A DNA stretch of 7,995 nucleotides. It comes from JAFGPF01 sp964409485. Lineage in GTDB: Bacteria; Chloroflexota; Dehalococcoidia; Dehalococcoidales; RBG-16-60-22. The number at the start of each line of letters is the position of its first letter. Within the stretch, counting starts at the first letter, position 1. Made by a program: the position numbers and the translations under genes. Below the pieces are notes generated by a model that saw only the letters and a list, made by a program, of their open reading frames with translations, made no database searches and was not told where the DNA came from. Below are positions 6,675 through 7,995 of the stretch, in pieces. The stretch is taken from contig CAYPDM010000064.1 in the NCBI GenBank assembly GCA_964409485.1, forward strand, positions 1 to 7,995, written 5' to 3'.

Positions 6675-7190
6675 CTATTCGTGAATTTTTCCGTTTCCGG
6701 CGGTCCTGGCGAGGCGGGGCAACAGGCTCTCCCTAAGCGTCCTCATAGTTTCCACCAGGTTTTCAATCTGGTCTTTGTCCATACAGGATAAAACCCCGCG
6801 GCTTATCTCCTGGGCAACCGGATTAAGCTGGTTGGCCTCTTTCCAGCCTTTATCGGTGATGACGACTTTTACGGACCGGCGGTCGTTAGGTGAAGGCTCG
6901 CGGCGGACGACTCCCTGTCTCTCCATAGTGTTGATAGCCGCGGTGATGGAATTCTTTTCCCGGAAAACGCTCTCCGCGATTTCCGATGGCGTCATCTCGC
7001 CGCCGTTCTTGAAGAGAGTGCTCATGATGTTGAATCTAATAAGGGTTGCGTCGTAGCGCCTAAGCTCAACTTCGAAAAGTCTTGCCAGCACCTCGAAAGA
7101 CATGAGGATGGACAGCAATGTGCCCAGCGGGGTTTTATCGGTTCTCCTGTTTGCTTCACTTATGGTCATAAGCCTACCGGGTAGAGGCAT
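6675..7190 (-). CDS. MarR-family transcriptional regulator
   Basis: This 171-aa (from the first ATG) winged-helix DNA-binding protein most likely acts as a dimer. The helix-turn-helix and recognition helix lie at about 66-95 (MTPSEIAESVFREK, then SITAAINTMERQGVV). The wing follows at about 96-115 with the family's DRR at 103-105. Helices before and after form the dimer interface. MarR proteins usually repress neighbouring genes and release DNA on binding a small ligand. Members such as BadR and CouR control aromatic-acid pathways, and some of them bind CoA thioesters. Position between a divergent acyl-CoA ligase and a co-directional catabolic block fits a local regulator. The start is uncertain. 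ATG 7190-7188 has almost no ribosome-binding site, while ATG 7169-7167 (codon 8) has a weak GGTAGG at a short distance. Either leaves the DNA-binding domain intact. Confidence 0.93.
   Translation of the reverse strand: MPLPGRLMTISEANRRTDKTPLGTLLSILMSFEVLARLFEVELRRYDATLIRFNIMSTLFKNGGEMTPSEIAESVFREKNSITAAINTMERQGVVRREPSPNDRRSVKVVITDKGWKEANQLNPVAQEISRGVLSCMDKDQIENLVETMRTLRESLLPRLARTAGNGKIHE
7159..7184. repeat. Two adjacent short palindromes at the start of the MarR gene
   Basis: CTTATG-GT-CATAAG (7159-7172) covers the alternative start codon of the regulator. CTACC-G-GGTAG (7174-7184) lies right beside it, between the two candidate starts. Both are perfect apart from the central bases. If the regulator starts at codon 8 they would sit in its leader and could be an autoregulatory site. 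If it starts at the first ATG they are coding. Confidence 0.3.
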
Positions 7191-7217
7191 AATGAGAATA
7201 AAGTTCCATGCAGAATT

Positions 7218-7246
7218 ATTTTATAACGTTTCCCGGTCTTTGTCAA
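7218..7246 (-). promoter_or_regulatory. Sigma70-type promoter of the MarR gene
   Basis: On the minus strand a perfect -35 TTGACA (7246-7241) and -10 TAAAAT (7223-7218) are separated by 17 bp. Transcription should begin near 7211, leaving a leader of about 20 nt to the first ATG or about 40 nt to the second. The -35 box lies inside the inverted repeat TTTGT-CA-ACAAA (7239-7250, plus strand), a good position for a repressor to block polymerase. Confidence 0.75.
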
Positions 7247-7250
7247 CAAA
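7239..7250. repeat. Inverted repeat over the -35 box of the MarR promoter
   Basis: TTTGT-CA-ACAAA has perfect 5-bp arms around 2 bp and covers the -35 hexamer of the regulator. Its size is on the short side for a MarR operator, and the position suits autorepression. The call is by position and symmetry only. Confidence 0.35.
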
Positions 7251-7274
7251 ATATTACAATCAATATTCCTTAAT

Positions 7275-7302
7275 AGCGTTATTACCGGGCGTATATAACG
7301 CT
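7275..7302. repeat. 8-bp inverted repeat in the divergent promoter region (candidate operator)
   Basis: AGCGTTAT (7275-7282) and ATAACGCT (7295-7302) are exact inverted copies with a 12-bp spacer, about 20 bp from centre to centre. That places the half-sites on nearly the same face of the helix. The core ATAACG occurs a third time at 7223-7228, at the -10 region of the regulator's promoter. The repeat lies between the regulator's promoter and the candidate ligase promoter, so one bound protein could control both. Confidence 0.45.
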
Positions 7303-7333
7303 GTGGTTTTGTTCCATATAGAATGAAAGTTAT

Positions 7334-7363
7334 TTGCGTATTCAGGCTGATATTGGGTATATT
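7334..7363 (+). promoter_or_regulatory. Possible weak promoter of the acyl-CoA ligase gene
   Basis: TTGCGT (7334-7339) and TATATT (7358-7363) are 18 bp apart on the plus strand. The -10 differs from consensus at one base, but the -35 matches only three of six. Predicted transcription would start near 7370, about 33 nt before the ATG. A weak -35 would suit an activated promoter. Confidence 0.35.
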
Positions 7364-7385
7364 ATATCTAGCCGATAGGCGATAG

Positions 7386-7395
7386 AAAGGAGAGG
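7386..7395 (+). promoter_or_regulatory. Ribosome-binding site of the acyl-CoA ligase gene
   Basis: AAAGGAGAGG precedes the ATG at 7403, with AGGAG ending 10 nt and the full motif 7 nt before it. An in-frame TAG at 7376-7378 excludes longer versions, so the start is well fixed. Confidence 0.8.
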
Positions 7396-7402
7396 CAGTC
7401 AA

Positions 7403-7995
7403 ATGAACAGCAGCGAGTACTGGAATCCCATTCTGGAAACTTTGCCCCGGGAAAAGCTCCGGCAACTGCAATTCAAGAAATTTAAGGAAATATTTACCTG
7501 GGCATACGAAAAATCCAGATTTTACCACAAGCTCTACAGCGATGCCGGCATGGAGCCGGGCGACCTTAAAACCTACGAAGATATTAGAAAAGTCCCCAAG
7601 ATGGAAAAAGCCATGATGAGAACGGCACAGGGAGAGGGCAAAGACCCCTTTCCCTACGGGGATATCTTAAGCGTGCCCCTGGAGAAGGTGACGGCATACC
7701 GCCAGACCAGCGGCACGACGGGGCAGCCGGTGTACCAGGCCGATACCTGGCAGGACTGGGAGTACAGCACCGAGGCCTACGCCTACGCTTTATACGCCCA
7801 GGGCTACCGTGCCAGCGACCGGATATTCCTGCCTTTCGGTTATAACATCTTCATCGCTTTCTGGGCCTACCATTATGCCGGCGAGAAGCTGGGCTGCGAG
7901 GTGATCCCGGGCGGCGTTTTGAACACCGAGGCGCGCATATTGAAAATGCAGGAGCTCAAGGCCACGGCCATGGGGGCCACGCCGACCTACGTGCT
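7403..7995 (+). CDS. PaaK-type (phenylacetate-CoA ligase family) acyl-CoA ligase, N-terminal part, runs off right edge
   Basis: The first 197 codons of an AMP-forming ligase are visible; the family is normally about 430 aa. The N-terminus (YWNPILETLPREKLRQLQ at 6-23, WAYEKSRFYHKLYSDAG at 33-49) follows the PaaK pattern. The ATP/AMP-binding loop TSGTTGQPV is at 102-110. PaaK enzymes adenylate an aryl acid such as phenylacetate and transfer it to CoA. The loop here has Gln-Pro-Val where the classical enzyme has Lys-Pro-Thr, and the following stretch is rich in Trp and Tyr (QADTWQDWEY at 112-121), so it belongs to a divergent branch and the substrate may differ. It diverges from the MarR gene over 212 bp. 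With the oxidoreductases across that region it suggests activation of an aryl acid to its CoA thioester. The catalytic C-terminal domain lies outside the window. Confidence 0.92.
   Translation, partial: MNSSEYWNPILETLPREKLRQLQFKKFKEIFTWAYEKSRFYHKLYSDAGMEPGDLKTYEDIRKVPKMEKAMMRTAQGEGKDPFPYGDILSVPLEKVTAYRQTSGTTGQPVYQADTWQDWEYSTEAYAYALYAQGYRASDRIFLPFGYNIFIAFWAYHYAGEKLGCEVIPGGVLNTEARILKMQELKATAMGATPTYV

Noticed and set aside
7174..7209. 11-codon frame (minus strand) in the leader of the MarR gene, ending just before its second ATG
   Set aside because: It would begin within a few bases of the predicted transcription start and has no ribosome-binding site, so translation is unlikely.
7373..7385. 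Tandem CGATAG copies before the ligase ribosome-binding site
   Set aside because: Two short copies one base apart are not enough to claim a regulatory repeat.
1..7995. tRNA or rRNA genes, CRISPR arrays, insertion sequences or phage parts
   Set aside because: None seen. Almost all of the sequence is accounted for by metabolic genes, and the gaps contain no spaced repeats or transposase fragments.

Overview
This window looks like part of a catabolic and redox gene cluster of an anaerobic bacterium. It holds seven complete genes, all on the minus strand, and two partial genes at the edges. Three things point to a strict anaerobe. There is a four-subunit, ferredoxin-type 2-oxoacid oxidoreductase. 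There is a molybdenum/tungsten bis-MGD enzyme with a four-cluster ferredoxin-like partner. Very few oxygen-linked functions are visible. Classical Shine-Dalgarno sequences and a textbook sigma70-type promoter indicate a bacterium and argue against an archaeon. Base composition is moderately GC-rich, with AT-rich gaps. I cannot fix the phylum from sequence alone. Chloroflexota (Dehalococcoidia-like) or Desulfobacterota would fit, but this is a weak guess.

Layout in the direction of minus-strand transcription (right to left): a MarR-family regulator (7190-6675) is followed after 79 bp by the gamma, delta, alpha and beta subunits of a 2-oxoacid:ferredoxin oxidoreductase (6595-3631). Gamma/delta and delta/alpha overlap, and alpha/beta are 10 bp apart. 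A 166-bp gap (3465-3630) contains inverted repeats and an orphan ribosome-binding site. Next come a ~100-kDa molybdopterin oxidoreductase catalytic subunit (3464-711) and, with a 4-nt overlap, its four-[4Fe-4S] electron-transfer subunit (714-67). After a strong ribosome-binding site comes the first 12 codons of a further gene (37-1), most simply the membrane anchor of the same complex. On the plus strand, diverging from the regulator, a PaaK-type acyl-CoA ligase begins at 7403 and runs off the right edge. The 212-bp divergent region holds a strong promoter for the regulator and several inverted repeats.

The best functional reading is an inference from gene content. Ligase, three-part molybdoenzyme and four-subunit 2-oxoacid oxidoreductase are the parts of anaerobic phenylacetate/phenylalanine degradation. 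In that pathway phenylacetate goes to phenylacetyl-CoA (ligase). Phenylacetyl-CoA goes to phenylglyoxylate (PadBCD-type molybdoenzyme). Phenylglyoxylate goes to benzoyl-CoA plus CO2 (2-oxoacid oxidoreductase). The MarR protein would be the local regulator, perhaps sensing an aryl-CoA. The families are secure. The substrates are not, and other aryl or branched acyl substrates remain possible.
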